Assembly (NCBI GenBank): GCA_003971905.1
Contig: RSEE01000006.1
Coordinates: forward strand, 620,001 to 684,000
Length of the DNA: 64,000 bases
DNA from: Moniliella sp. 'wahieum'
Taxonomy: Eukaryota; Basidiomycota; Moniliellomycetes; Moniliellales; Moniliellaceae
Direction of reading: 5' to 3'
The position numbers and the translations under genes were made by a program. The notes beneath the pieces are model-generated. The model saw nothing but the letters and a program-made list of their open reading frames with translations, was not told where the DNA came from and did no database searches. This document shows positions 45,728 to 56,994 of the stretch, in pieces (the stretch's first letter is position 1; each line of letters starts with the position of its first letter).

Positions 45728-46080
45728 CAGCATGCATGATGGCGCTGACATCAGCATCCTGAGCTGACTTGGTTGGAAGCGCGGAGATCGTGTGCAGCAA
45801 CCCAACGCGCGAGCCGGCGAACGTGGCGGTGGACAAAGCGCACGCGCTGGCGCTGTGACGCGTGGAATGGGACGTGGCTCTCATGCGCATGCCGCCCGAG
45901 GGAAGCACCACACCGTGTCTGGCATTCTCCCAGTGCAAGCTGCTAAGCTCAGCAGAACAAGCTCAGCCGCTGACACAACCTTGCTGCGTCAGCGTGTCGG
46001 CCTAACCACTGAGTCTCATCGATCACCCATCCAGTATATCATGCCTCAGGGCCTCCGCCTCCTGCTTTGGCTTTGCTCAG

Positions 46081-46159
46081 CCGCTCATGGTGAAGCGGGT
46101 TTACGCGTTACGACGTTTGCCCGCTCATGGTGAAGCGGGTTTACGCGTTACGACGTTGC
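46081..46159. repeat. Tandem duplication of a 40-bp unit
   Basis: 46081-46120 and 46121-46159 agree from CCGCTCATGG through CGACGTT. The second copy has one T fewer. Each copy carries ACGCGT. Confidence 0.95.
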
Positions 46160-46554
46160 GCGTTACGAAACCCAGCCAGCCAAAGGAGGCCGACAAGATA
46201 CAACAGCTATAAGAAACTCGAACAGCCAAGGTCTAGCGTGAACATCGCGAACACAGACTGCACTCCTAGCACTACGATTCCAACCGCGGTAGTGGGTGTG
46301 GGCATAGGACCGTGGTACATTTTGTTTACACCGGGCAAGGCCTGCCGGGCAGAGAATGTGCACGAAAACACACGTACATAAAGGAAGCCAACATAAAAGG
46401 GCAGGCTTGGGGCCTGATCAACGTGGCCTCGCCCGGTGAGAAGGGGCCAACGAGCAGGCGCCAAAGTGATCGCCACGATGGAGGAAGAGCACAAGGATGG
46501 GGCCACCAGGTTGCGTCTGAGCTCCATTAGAGAAACACAAAGCAAGCGAACAAC

Positions 46555-47294
46555 TTAAGCCGACACCAGGGCCTTCTGGGCGGCAGCGTTGCGGCGGATG
46601 GCAAGCTGGCGCTTGTTGAGGCGGGGCGCAGCCACCTCGACCTCTCTGGGCACGGCGGAACCCTGCTCAACGAGGTGGATCCCACGTGGCAAGGAGAGCC
46701 TTGTAGGGGTTGATACGGCCGTGGGCGCGGTAGGTGCGGCGGTAGGTGTGGGGGCGCGGGTGGATGAACAATGTGCTTGATCAGCAGGTTCTCCACCTCC
46801 AGGCCCTTTTGGTCGGCGTTCGACTCGGCGTTCTTCCAGCGCAACCAAAAACTTGGCACTCTTGTGGGCCAGCGACCCTGCGTGACCGACCCCCACTGCT
46901 TGGCTTGCGAGGTACGGCCGACGTGCTTGTTTGCCGCCGGAAGGGCACGCACTGCTTCTTCTCCTGCACATCGGCAAGGAAAGCGTACGCCTTGGACAGC
47001 TTCATGCCCTGGATCGTGGCAGCGGTCTCGCGCGTGTTCTTGTAGTGAACACGCAGGTAGTCCCCACGGCTCTTGGAGCTCTTCTCGGCCAGGTCCGAGT
47101 CACGGATAGCGTATTGCTAAAACAAAAGAAAGGTCAGCACACTTGCCAGACAGAATGTGTCTTCCAGCGCCACCCAGGCAAGGACGTCCGTCGCTGCGCG
47201 GAAACCATCGCGCAGCATGCCGGATTTGGCCGCGGCAGCAGAAAGTGGCGCAATCCAAGTGAAGAGCATGAACGAGGGGCATACGCACAACCAT
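46555..47294 (-). CDS. RPL17: Large-subunit ribosomal protein uL22
   Basis: Cytosolic 60S protein lining the exit tunnel. Exon 1 is six bases (ATGGTT, 47289-47294). The intron is 47117-47288 (GTGCGT to TTTTAG). Exon 2 reads [90 protein letters not shown] and SSPCHVG, and ends [20 protein letters not shown]. It stops at 46555-46557. Length is about 188 residues, as expected. The region between LIKHI and SSPCH (normally [17 protein letters not shown]) is scrambled by several frame changes. The donor could alternatively be GTATGC four bases further on. Confidence 0.95.
47117..47288 (-). other. Intron of uL22
   Basis: Donor GTGCGT (or GTATGC), acceptor TTTTAG, about 172 bp, directly after the second codon. 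Confidence 0.75.
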
Positions 47295-47587
47295 TGCAAA
47301 GGGGGGTCTTGGCGACGACGGTTAGGTGGGCGACAGAGCGGACGAGAAGCCCAGGACGCAGTATAGAGCAGAACATGGAGCATTAGGGTTTAACTCGCAC
47401 CTACTTCCGGTCGTCTAAAAGGCATTGTCTTTACACTGTCCCTCTTGCCGTTGCGCGCGCAAGACTGCGGGTGATGCTACAGTGCCAATTCCTGGGACAC
47501 TGCCCCCGCGCGACGTGCGTCTGCCTGCGGACGCAAGCGAGCTACCCAGCCTGCAGCGCGCCTCTCCACCACACCAACCTCGACAAG
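47295..47587. promoter_or_regulatory. Bidirectional promoter of uL22 and uL23
   Basis: The 293 bp between two divergent ribosomal protein start codons. Contains TTAGGGTT at 47383-47390, which is the reverse complement of the telo-box AACCCTAA found three times before RPS24. Co-regulation of two 60S genes from one element is inferred. Confidence 0.65.
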
Positions 47588-48156
47588 ATGTCGATCGTCA
47601 AGAGTGAGTCTGCATCGCTGCTTCCTGGCGCTCCGCTTGGGTACCTTATGTTACCCTCTGGCGTCTGTTCAGTTGCCCTGGGCATCTTTACCCTTCACCG
47701 GGATGAATGCTAACTTGTCCCTGTCTGTGCAGCTGAGAAGAAGTCGTGGCTCTTGCTGCCAAGAAGGCTGCCTCAAGGGCCAGCAGGGCACCCGCGTCAA
47801 GAAGGTCCGCCGCAATGTGACCTTCCACCGTCCCAAGACCCTGGCGCTCCCCGCAAGCCTAAGTACCTGCGGAAGAGCATCCCTTCGACTCCCCGGATGG
47901 ACGCGTACCAAGTGTTGCAGTTCCCCCTCAACACCGAGTCGGCGATGAAGAAGATTGAGGATTCAACACCCGTTTTTCATTGTTTGACCGTCGTGCCAAC
48001 CAGCACCAGATCAAGGCTGCTCTCAAGAAGGCCTACTCGGTCGAGGCGGCCAAGATCAACACCCTCATCCGCCCCGACGGCAAGAAGAATGGCCTACATC
48101 CCGCCTGCACAAGGACCAGGCGCGCTTGACGTGTCCAACAGATTGGCCTCATCTAA
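47588..48156 (+). CDS. RPL25: Large-subunit ribosomal protein uL23
   Basis: Cytosolic 60S protein at the tunnel exit and docking site for SRP. Exon 1 is 16 bases (MSIVK, 47588-47603). The intron 47604-47732 (GTGAGT, branch GCTAAC, GTGCAG) is followed by EKK. Then come [78 protein letters not shown] and LDVSNRIGLI. It stops at 48154-48156. Several one-base losses are visible, for example in the C run at about 47851 (LALP-RKPKYL). Divergent from uL22. Confidence 0.96.
47604..47732 (+). other. Intron of uL23
   Basis: Donor GTGAGT, branch point TGCTAAC, acceptor TGTGCAG, 129 bp. Confidence 0.9.
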
Positions 48157-49306
48157 ACGGGCGCTTTGCCTTGACGAGGTAGGTGGTCAGCGCCCCCCTC
48201 GGGTGTCGCCCTGCATCTGGACTGGCTTGCGTTCATTGTGGGCCCCTGCTGGTCTTGGCCAGCACCAGCTCACCTTGTAGCGTGCGAGCCACAAAAATGC
48301 TCCTCTACCCCGGCGTGGCTCGGGCGTAGTGGACAAGCGCATATGACATGTATCCATAGGTTCAATCATTGGCGTATGCAAACCCCCAAAGAAGCGAATC
48401 CTCATGTCGGGTGGGAGGCGATAATCAACCCGTTTGTCAGATTGTTACCCCCTGCTGATTGCTGTTCAGTGCCAGAGATGGAGGCAGGAAGGGCCCTGCG
48501 CGCTGAGCATATCATTTCTAGAAGGATCACTCCGGCTCCAATGGGGTTCCTCTCGGCCGTCTCTGCCTTGGTGAGTACAACTTTGAGTATAACATGTAAC
48601 ACCACAGTTTCGCCATGATGCATGTCACCTCAGGCCTCAACGGCCTCAACGCATGACTTTTCTACCAATCGCTTGGCCTCTTGTTTCGGGGTCAAAGATG
48701 CCTTCTGTTGACGAGACATCGAAGATGCATGCAGCACGGGTAGGATCCGTGCTGTGAACTGCACCACCACCACAGCCACTTTTCGCGCAGCCGTCCGTCG
48801 ACTCTGATCCGAAACCCGTCATCAGAATGGATTGTCAGAGAAGCTACCAGTGTTGGGGGGATTCGGCTACCGCGCCTCGATGTTCATGATGAAAGCCCTG
48901 CAGTCCTGATGGTCCTCGATGATGGTGATGCAGTCGCACTAGCCTGAGTGGCGGTGGTGGTCCAAACCCACCAGTAACGCTTGCAGAGGATCATCGAGCG
49001 CATCAGCCATTCGCCACCATGTAGGGGCTAAGCTGCGGAACAAGGAAAGCAGTCGGGAGGAAATACCGGAACTCGTAGGCCTGTGACATCTCTGAGGCCT
49101 GCAAAAGGGACTTTTGCGAAAAGAACACACGAGCCACCCGGTGGCTCAACAGCGGTTCACTCATATACATCTTCCAGCATTCAGGCCACTCCTCCGAAGA
49201 CATGTGGTCCTGTCCCCATTGCGGGGGGGCTGATTTCAAGGCGTCTCTCAGATCTCATGCAGGCTGAGGTATAGTGATGTGCTCTCGGTTGTTCATTAAT
49301 CGTTGA

Positions 49307-49327
49307 GCTTCAAGCTTCAAGCTTCAA
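49307..49327. repeat. GCTTCAA heptamer array
   Basis: Three perfect GCTTCAA units, the same family as the GAAGCTT array at 19801. Confidence 0.9.
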
Positions 49328-49486
49328 GAGCGACTATATAGTGTTGTGGGACCCGCGATCCCGTACATAGGCCAAGGCGCCTTATCACCCTTTGCCCTTA
49401 TTTGACCTCCGAAGCCTGCACGTGTATATTCAGGCCTGTTTGAACCCCTGTCTCCTGTAGGGTGCCACTGGCATAAGGCCTAGGCA

Positions 49487-49521
49487 TTAACCCTTAGGCC
49501 TTAACCCTTAACCCTTAACCA
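49487..49521. repeat. TTAACCC telomere-like heptamer array, five units
   Basis: TTAACCC, TTAGGCC, TTAACCC, TTAACCC, TTAACCA in exact 7-bp phase. It resembles an interstitial telomere repeat but with a 7-base unit (GGGTTAA). Confidence 0.85.
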
Positions 49522-50518
49522 CCAACACCATGGCGATTGCATTGCTCTTGATCACCAGAGGTTCATCACCCAACTCCTTGGATTCCTCCGGTCTTACATC
49601 TAGGAACTTGGGCGACGGACCACCATCAAGATTGACCTACGCTGTCAGCCCAATTTCAAGTACTTGTGGCGAGATGTCGAGCTAGTAGTGCTAGCGCCGT
49701 GTGCCTCATGCCCTCGCTGGCTCGCCCCACAGCCACGGTGTGGCCTTGCGAACACGCGGATAACGGCCACAGCCCAGTGTCGAAGTGTGCTCAAACATTT
49801 TGCACCTACTGTTCTCGCCCTGTTTGTGCCACGAAGCCACTCTGCATGTCTCCGAGCCAGTTGGAGACAAGGGAGGAAAGAAAACGAGCAAGGGCGGCAT
49901 GATGGCCCAATGTCCAACCGAGTTGTCCCATCGCATGTGTCTTGGTCCGTCTGCTAAACCCTTCTTCTGTGGAGTCGTGAGAGTGTGGTGGGTTGTCTCA
50001 TCGCGTTAAGGAATGAGAAGTATTGTTCGTCCTACCCCCACAGCTCGTTATATGGCGACACAAAAGAGCTGCCTTTTCAGCTTCAACAACACTGAGGCCG
50101 GCAACGAAGCAGCAGTAACACGAGGCGCTTCGGTCGAGCCAACAGTGCTGCCCATGGCGCAGGATTGCTGAGAGGCTATGCCTTTGTTTACGTGGCATGC
50201 AGGGAGAGGGGGGGGGTGGGGGGTAAAAGGCCGAAGAGCAAGATCATCGAGTCTAAGAAGTAAGGTAGGCGTGTCAACATGTCAACACAGACAGAGGAGA
50301 CGAAGAAGGAGTCAGATCTCAGATGGCAGTCGGCCAGTGGGTGGGGACACGGGCATGGCGCCGGCATGTCAAGCTCAAGAAGATCAGTGTGACTTGGGAA
50401 GTAGCTGGCCCTGGATGATGGCTATGACTAGATGACTGCAGTACTGGGCCGCAATGACAGACAGTGGCTGATGACGATGAATATGAATGGGCAACCGGTA
50501 ACCTTGGGTAACCCAGTG

Positions 50519-50539
50519 ACGCGTTACGCGTTACGCGTC
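50519..50539. repeat. ACGCGTT heptamer array
   Basis: ACGCGTT, ACGCGTT, ACGCGTC in exact phase, each containing the MCB hexamer. Confidence 0.9.
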
Positions 50540-51003
50540 CCTCGTACCTGGTGCTAGTGGCTCGCGCAAGCGTGGCCGATGGGCTAGCCGCTGCCCGGCC
50601 TAGCCCGGGGCAGCGCACGGCCAGTCGATGCCGGAGCAGGACGGGTGGACGAGGAATCGGTAGAAGCATCGGAGCTGGATTTGTAACCGGCATGACCAGC
50701 CGGCAGAAGGCAGGCAGGCTGGCCGTATGGTGAGCAGTGCTTAGTGAGCTAGTGACCACTGACCAGGCACGGGCCAGAGCGGTGGGAAGATGGCCAGCCA
50801 GCCGTCAGGCGCGCTGACCGCCCCCGGCCACGTGCGGAAGGTGCGTGGCCAGATGCTGCGCACAGGGGCAGTGTCGCGCCCTGTGTCCTGGCGCCCAAGC
50901 GGCGCCACGCAGCCTCCACCACGCAACCCTAGCGTGGATGCGTCGATGCGTGTGCCTTGCAGAGGCAGCGTCCAGCGTTCAGGCTCAGCGGTCACGCTCA
51001 GCA

Positions 51004-51024
51004 GTCACGCGTCACACGTCACGC
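51004..51024. repeat. GTCACGC heptamer array next to the KGD1 start
   Basis: GTCACGC, GTCACAC, GTCACGC, ending 28 bp before the proposed ATG. Confidence 0.85.
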
Positions 51025-51052
51025 CCAGTGTTCGCCCCCGGCTGGCCCCTGC

Positions 51053-54000
51053 ATGCTAAGCCTGCACTCGGCTGCCCCTCCTCTCCTCCCCTCCCCCGGC
51101 CGCTTCCTCGTCTCCCCCACCACCGCTGGGCTCTGCTCTAGCCATGCTTCCTCCCTCCTGCGCTCGGCGTCCACGCGCCCGCCAGTGCGCCCCCGCTCCG
51201 CCGCCCTCCTCGCGGCGCGCGCTGCCTCCCCCGCCGCTGCCCGTCTGCTGGCCACCTCGGCCACTCTCCGCCAGGCCACCGCCGCCGACCCCCCCTCGGC
51301 CAACGACAAGTTCCTTACCTCCAACAACGCCTACTATGTCGAGGAGATGCACCGCCAGTGGCAGAGAGATCCGTCCTCGGTCCACTCCAGCTGGAACGCC
51401 TACTTTTCCGGCCTGAGCAAGGGGCTCCGCTCGCAAGATGCTATTGTGCTGCCGCCAGCGCTCAGCGACAGCTCCCTTATCCAGGCCCCCCTCACTTCGG
51501 CACAGGTTCAGGGTGTTGACGCCCAGCTCAAAGTGCGTTGACTTCTTGGCTCTCCGTTCTCATACTGACTCCCCTCTTTCTCTCCCCAAACAGGTGCAGC
51601 TTCTGGTCCGTGCGTTCCAAGTTCGTGGTCACCGTCTGGCTGATCTGGACCCTCTCGGCATCACCCCTCGTAATGAGATTCCCGAGGAGCTAACGCTCGA
51701 GTACTATGGCATTACCGAAGCCGATTTGGGCAAAACAATCAAGGTCAGCCATGCCTTGCTGCCCCACTTTCCCAGTGCCAAGTCGGAGATGACGATTGGG
51801 GAGCTGATTGACACTTGCAAGAAGATCTACTGTGGCTCGATTGGTTACCAGTACATGCACATTCCTGACCGTGAGCGCTGCGACTGGCTGCGCGCTCGCA
51901 TCGAGCGCCCGGACCCCTACAAGTACACCCCGAGGAGAAGAAGCGCATCCTAGACCGTCTTATGTGGTCGGACAATTTCGAGCGTTTCATTGCCAGCAAG
52001 TTCCCCACCGACAAGCGCTTTGGTCTGGAAGGCGGCGAATCCCTCATTCCCGGCGTGAAGGCTCTGATTGACCGACTCGTTGACCACGGTGCTAGCAGCG
52101 TGACGATTGGTATGCCCCATCGCGGTCGTCTGAATGTGCTCGCCAACGTTATTCGTCGCCCCGTCGAAGGTATTCTGAACCAATTCAAGGGTGCCGACGA
52201 TGGCTCGGATGGGGGTGGAGACGTCAAATACCACTTGGGCGCCAACTATGTCCGTCCTACACCCGGTGGCCGCAAGGTTGCTCTTTCGTTGGTGGCCAAC
52301 CCGTCCCACTTGGAGGCCGAGGACCCCGTCGTGACAGGCAAGACCCGTGCTCTGCAAGACTTTGCCGGTGACAAGGACCAAAAGACATCGGTCGCTCTCT
52401 TGCTCCACGGTGATGCTGCCTTTGCGGGCCAGGGTGTGGTGTACGAGACGATGGGCATGTACAACTTGCCCAACTACTCCACCGGCGGTACGATTCACAT
52501 CATTGTGAACAACCAAATTGGCTTTACCACCGACCCTCGCTTCTCCCGCTCGACGCCTTACCCCTCTGACCTGGCCAAGGCCATTGACGCTCCATTTTCC
52601 ACGTCAACGGTGACGACGCCGAAGCAGTCACGTTCGTCTGCCAACTGGCGGCTGACTGGCGGTACAAGTTCAAGAAGGACGTGGTAATTGACCTGGTGTG
52701 CTACCGTCGCTATGGGCACAATGAGACGGATCAACCCTCGTTCACACAGCCACGGATGTATGATGCGATTGCCAAGAAGCCTACGACGCTCAAGCTCTAC
52801 GCCGAAGAGCTGATCAAGGAAGGTACCTTTACCCAACAGCAAGTTGACGAGCACGAAAAGTGGGTATGGGGCATGCTGGAAGAGTCGGCTGTCAAGGCCA
52901 AGGACTACAACCCTGGTGAGCGTGAATGGCTTTCGTCTGCCTGGGAGGGCTTCCCATCGCCCAAGGAGCTTAAGGAGAAGATCCTTGACCACAAGGAAAC
53001 GGGTGTGGACAAGGACCTTTTGCTCCACATCGGAAAGACGGTATCGTCCTATCCTGAAGGCTTTAACGTGCACAGCAACCTTGGCCGTATTCTCCGCAAC
53101 CGCATGAAGACGGTTGAAACTGGTGAGGGTATCGACATGTCGACAGGTGAGGCTATGGCGTTTGGTTCCCTCGTCAAGGAAGGGTACTATGTACGCGTGA
53201 GCGGTGAGGACGTTGAGCGTGGTACATTCTCCCAGCGTCACGCTGTCCTCCACGACCAAAAAACCGAGGAGACTACACCCTATTGAGCACATTGATGCTC
53301 ACCAGGCCCCCTTCAAGATTTGCAACTCGTCGCTGTCAGAGTATGGTGCACTTGGATTCGAGCTTGGTTTCTCGCTCGTTGACCCCAAGAACCTGACGAT
53401 GTGGGAGGCACAGTTCGGTGACTTCGCCAACACCGCGCAGTGCATCATCGATCAGTTCATTGCCTCGGGTGAGCGCAAGTGGCTCCAACGCACGGGTTTG
53501 GTGCTGAGTTTGCCCCACGGGTACGACGGTCAAGGCCCCGAACATTCGTCGGCCCGTATTGAGCGCTTCCTCCAGCTCTGCGATGACACCCCCTTCCACT
53601 TCCCCACCCCGGCTGAGATGAACCGTCAGCACCAGGACTGCAACATGCAGTTGGTTTACACAACCACTCCGGCCAACTACTTCCACGTGCTCCGTCGCCA
53701 AGTCCACCGTGACTTCCGCAAGCCATTGATCCATTTCATGTCCAAGTCGCTTCTTCGTCACCCCATGGCCCGTTCGGAGCTCAAAGACTTCCTGCCCGGC
53801 GCTGGTGGATTCAAGAAGTACATTGCCGACCCCCACGAGGCCGAAGGCGAGGACGCGCTTGTGGAGCCTGACAAGATCCGCCGGCATATCATCTGCACGG
53901 GTCAAGTGTATTACGAGCTGCTGAAGCGTCGCCGTGACCAGGGTATCAAGGACGTAGCCATCAGCCGTCTTGAGCAAATTTCGCCCTTCCCCTATGACGA

Positions 54001-54259
54001 GTTGACGCCTCACCTGGACAAGTACCCGAACGCCGACCTTGCCTGGGTGCAGGAGGAGCCGCTGAACAACGGCTGCTGGTTCTACGTTAGCCCTCGTCTG
54101 CGTACTGCTGCCCTGCACACGGAACATCACCGGAACACGTTCCCCCGGTGCGCCTCGCGCCCTCCTTCGGCATCGGTTGCGACCGGTATCAAGAAGCATC
54201 ACCTGCGTGAACTGGAGAACCTGCTTCACGATGCCTTTGACCCGGCCCTTGCTCACTGA
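51053..54259 (+). CDS. KGD1: 2-oxoglutarate dehydrogenase E1 component, mitochondrial
   Basis: Thiamine-diphosphate E1 of the TCA-cycle 2-oxoglutarate dehydrogenase complex. The N-terminus is Arg/Ser/Ala-rich ([12 protein letters not shown]...SSLLRSAST), as in mitochondrial presequences. Then come [159 protein letters not shown] and ASVATG near the end. About 1,050 residues, as expected. One intron lies at 51533-51593 (GTGCGT, CTGAC, ACAG). Frame breaks near 51929, 52592 and 53273 are single lost bases in C or T runs. The start at 51053 is chosen because it opens the presequence frame. Confidence 0.97.
51533..51593 (+). other. Intron of KGD1
   Basis: Donor GTGCGT, branch ACTGAC, acceptor AACAG, 61 bp. 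It joins AQLK to VQLLVR. Confidence 0.9.
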
Positions 54260-55436
54260 CTAGCTCGCTCCCCGCGCGACCGGCCGGCTCAACCGGATGG
54301 GAAACCTAGTGGACGTCCTCCTTTGATGTCCAGTCAAGAGACCGTTCTGCCCCCCTTCCTGCTGAGCCAGTCACAATCGCTTCCCCTACTCTCAATGAGA
54401 AGACGAGTACCCCTCCTCTCCCTCCTAGTCAGGATCCTACTCCAACCCATATCCCGACCCCGAACTCGAACTCAACCAACCCCAACCCCAGCGTCAGCTC
54501 CGTCCCCCTCAACGCTACCCTTCCCGTTCGGAACCTGCGCCACTGCCGTGGTGCACGTACGTTCTGGGTTCTCACAAAAACTCTTTGGGGCCTTGTACGA
54601 CTTTTTGAGTCGGTTCGAGTGGTTGGAGGGGGGTCGCGGCGGTGGCCCTAGTCTGTGTCCATTTCATTTCCCTTTCCCTCCTTGCACTGGCAGGGAAAGG
54701 TTGTTGCTCTTGTCACAAATTTTCTCTGCCTCGTTATCAACCCCCCCACCCCACTCTCTCACCTGCCCTCCCCCTGGCCAGGCCAAAGGCTGTGATCACC
54801 CACTTTGGCACTGATGCTCCTCCTTTCAAAAATTAATTCTTTCGGGTTGCTTTCCTTTTTTTCGGCTGCATTGTTCCTAGTGTTGTAACTGGCCGTTTTG
54901 AGGTTTCACCGGCACCCGCGCTGGGAATCGTCGCAGTGCAGCCGGGCGGCAGAGAACTGCGGCTGTGCGCTATCTCCATCCAGCCTTTCTATGCACCTCC
55001 TCTTGGGCTGATGCCTCTCACATAGTACCATGGTAGGCCAACAACTGATGACCATAGCTTTGGGGGTCTTACATCGAACATGCGACACGGGGAAGGCGAC
55101 CTTGCCCATGGGGAGGAATGAAAACGTCGGAAGAATGGATAGCAAAGGCAAAAAGGGCCCAACTGGATGTCATGCATGGAACCTATTGTCGGAACGAATG
55201 GGCGTCTAAATGGCTCAACATCTTGAATATCGACGCTGCTTGCGAGTCTTGGTGCATGTGGATCGTCCGTGGCCAAACGTCAAACGCCAAACGCCGGGGT
55301 CAAGCCCCGAGGCGGGCGCACGGAAAAGAAGGAAGCAAAGTGTCAACGATGAAAGGGCGGGTGCCAACTCGCTTCCCCGGTAACGGCCGTCACGCAGTAG
55401 ACTGCTTCTCGGGGTGCATCGGTAAATACAGTTGGG
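54260..55436. other. Intergenic between KGD1 and the prenyltransferase gene
   Basis: A coding-like Ser/Thr/Pro/Asn-rich frame at 54319-54545 ends at a GTACGT donor and could continue to a short C-terminal exon ending at 54836, but it has no start codon after an in-frame stop near 54307. I leave it uncalled. A CCAAACG array lies at 55273-55293. Confidence 0.45.
55273..55293. repeat. CCAAACG heptamer array
   Basis: CCAAACG, TCAAACG, CCAAACG in exact 7-bp phase. Confidence 0.85.
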
Positions 55437-56440
55437 TCAAACTCGAGGGCTTAAGGCAGGGTCGTTGGGTGGTTCGGAGGAACCATTGGAAGCAGAGGCC
55501 TGGAGCGGATGCGGGTGCGGAGCGGTTGTTGGGAAAGCCCACCGGTGAAGGTGTGCACGCAGCCAACGCCGCACAACGTGGCGCTGATACACGAGCAGCG
55601 CCCGCGCCAGCTGGGCCGCCCCAAACGCAGGCCAATTGGTATCGTCAAATAAAAGGAGAGCGCCTTCTGGAACCTGTCTGGGACCCATCTGGACCAGATG
55701 TTGCCGAGTCGGCCGAAGGGCGCAGGCCTGCCACAACAAAAAGTCGGACAATCGCTTGACCCCGCTGGTGCGTACCAGCAGGTCTAAAGGATTGGTCGTC
55801 GGTACCCACAGATGGGCCGCAATGTCGGCCGAGGTGATTTCGTCCGCCTTTCCGTTAGCTTGCTGCGCCAGCTTGTCCTCCACGGCCAACCGGATGGCAC
55901 GCGCCATCTCTTCCTGGGCGTAGGGCATGCAAATGTTCAGCGTGGCGCGATCAAACGACGCGGTGGCCAACTGGATCCGCTCCGCCGCACGTCGTACGTC
56001 GTCCGGCAATAGGTCTAGCCTTCCCGCCACGCGTACGCGGATACGTGGGTGAGATCCAGGCGTCCTGCTTGGCCAACTCGCTTAACGCTTCGCGCGCCAG
56101 CCGCATCAAAGCCTCCACCTCTTCTTGAGGCCGGGATAAATTTTGATGGCCAAGGTGTAGACGCTGACCTCTTTCAGCCGCGGGCCGAGCGCCAAGCAGG
56201 CCCTCAATACCCCAAGCAGTGCCTTGTACCCACCTTGGTGTCCGACCATGACGGCTTGTCCACGAGAACGAGCATACCGCCGGTTGCCATCCATGATGAA
56301 TGCCACGTGCGCGGTACGGGGCCAACGCTGAATGCGGCCGACCAACGCGGGCAGCCCACCGCCTCCAAAGACGAGCGCGACCACCGCACGAACGCCCAGG
56401 CGCCGAGCGCCAGACCAAGAAGCATCGCAATCCCTGGCAT
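55437..56440 (-). CDS. RER2: cis-Prenyltransferase (dehydrodolichyl diphosphate synthase)
   Basis: Makes the long-chain polyprenyl diphosphate precursor of dolichol for N-glycosylation at the ER. The N-terminal hydrophobic stretch MPGIAMLLGLALGAW precedes the UPP-synthase signature: HVAFIMDGNRRYARSRG (catalytic Asp in MDGNRR), GHQGGYKALL, EVSVYTLAIKIYPGLK (normally YAFSxENxxR, here damaged), EVEALMRLAREAL, NICMPYAQEEMARAI, DLLVRTSGVKRLSDFLLWQ and an ALLVYQR end. About 330 residues, normal for the family. The frame changes near 56350, 56135 and 56040. No intron seen. The start at 56440 opens the hydrophobic stretch, and an in-frame ATG five codons later is an alternative. Confidence 0.92.
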
Positions 56441-56994
56441 TGGGGGCGGGAGGACTCTGGGGGCGGGCCACGCCAGGGACCTGCGAAGCGTAGGGAGCCG
56501 ACGACCGGAGGCGGGGACGATGCCAACGTCAAGCTTCAACAGTCTGAAAGAAACAAGGCCAAGGCCCCGCCGCCCAGATCGAGTCGCAGTCACGTGCGGG
56601 CGGGCGCCTCGCCGATTTCAAACGTGCATCGCCTCGATCACTTCGTCGTACGTGTCAAAACGCAAACGAGCGCTGAGCCGCGTCAAGCTTCAAGCTTCAA
56701 GTATTCGATTGCCTCTACTCGTTTCCGGTCGTCTGGTAGCATCGCCTTCCGCAGGGGTGCAACCGTAACGCGCGATTGCGCTGCTCTCTAATGGCCGATG
56801 CCTGTATCCCGCCGAGGGGGTCTCTTTCTATCAACTCCCAGGAAGCAGAACGCTTTTGCCCTCGGGGGGAGACAACTATATGATGAGGCACGATGAACAG
56901 GAAAGTACAACCGAACGAGATAGAATGAGCAGGCCACTGAAAGAGTGTGCTCCTCTCCGGCATAGAATATCGATCTGGGTAGCACGTACCCGCG
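56441..56994. other. Intergenic
   Basis: Upstream of the prenyltransferase and downstream of the carrier gene. Contains a CAAGCTT array at 56684-56704. Otherwise featureless to me. Confidence 0.5.
56684..56704. repeat. CAAGCTT heptamer array
   Basis: CAAGCTT, CAAGCTT, CAAGTAT in phase. Confidence 0.85.

Larger units (their letters stand above)
44713..46554. other. Intergenic: upstream of the DUF1769 gene and 3' flank of uL22
   Basis: Contains an ATGGG array (44755-44779), a GCGTGAT array (45707-45727) and a 40-bp tandem duplication (46081-46159). No gene recognised. Confidence 0.5.
48157..51052. other. Intergenic, 2.9 kb upstream of KGD1
   Basis: No gene recognised. Contains arrays at 49307-49327, 49487-49521, 50519-50539 and 51004-51024, and a G run near 50210. 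Open frames are short and without domains. Confidence 0.5.

Noticed and set aside
53336-54256. Long open frame (-) opposite KGD1, and a similar one at 51950-52516
   Set aside because: Antisense shadow caused by codon bias. KGD1 motifs lie on the plus strand throughout.
54319-54836. Ser/Thr/Pro/Asn-rich frame ending at a GTACGT donor, with a possible short last exon
   Set aside because: No ATG after the in-frame stop near 54307 and no recognisable domain. Kept only as a note in the intergenic entry.
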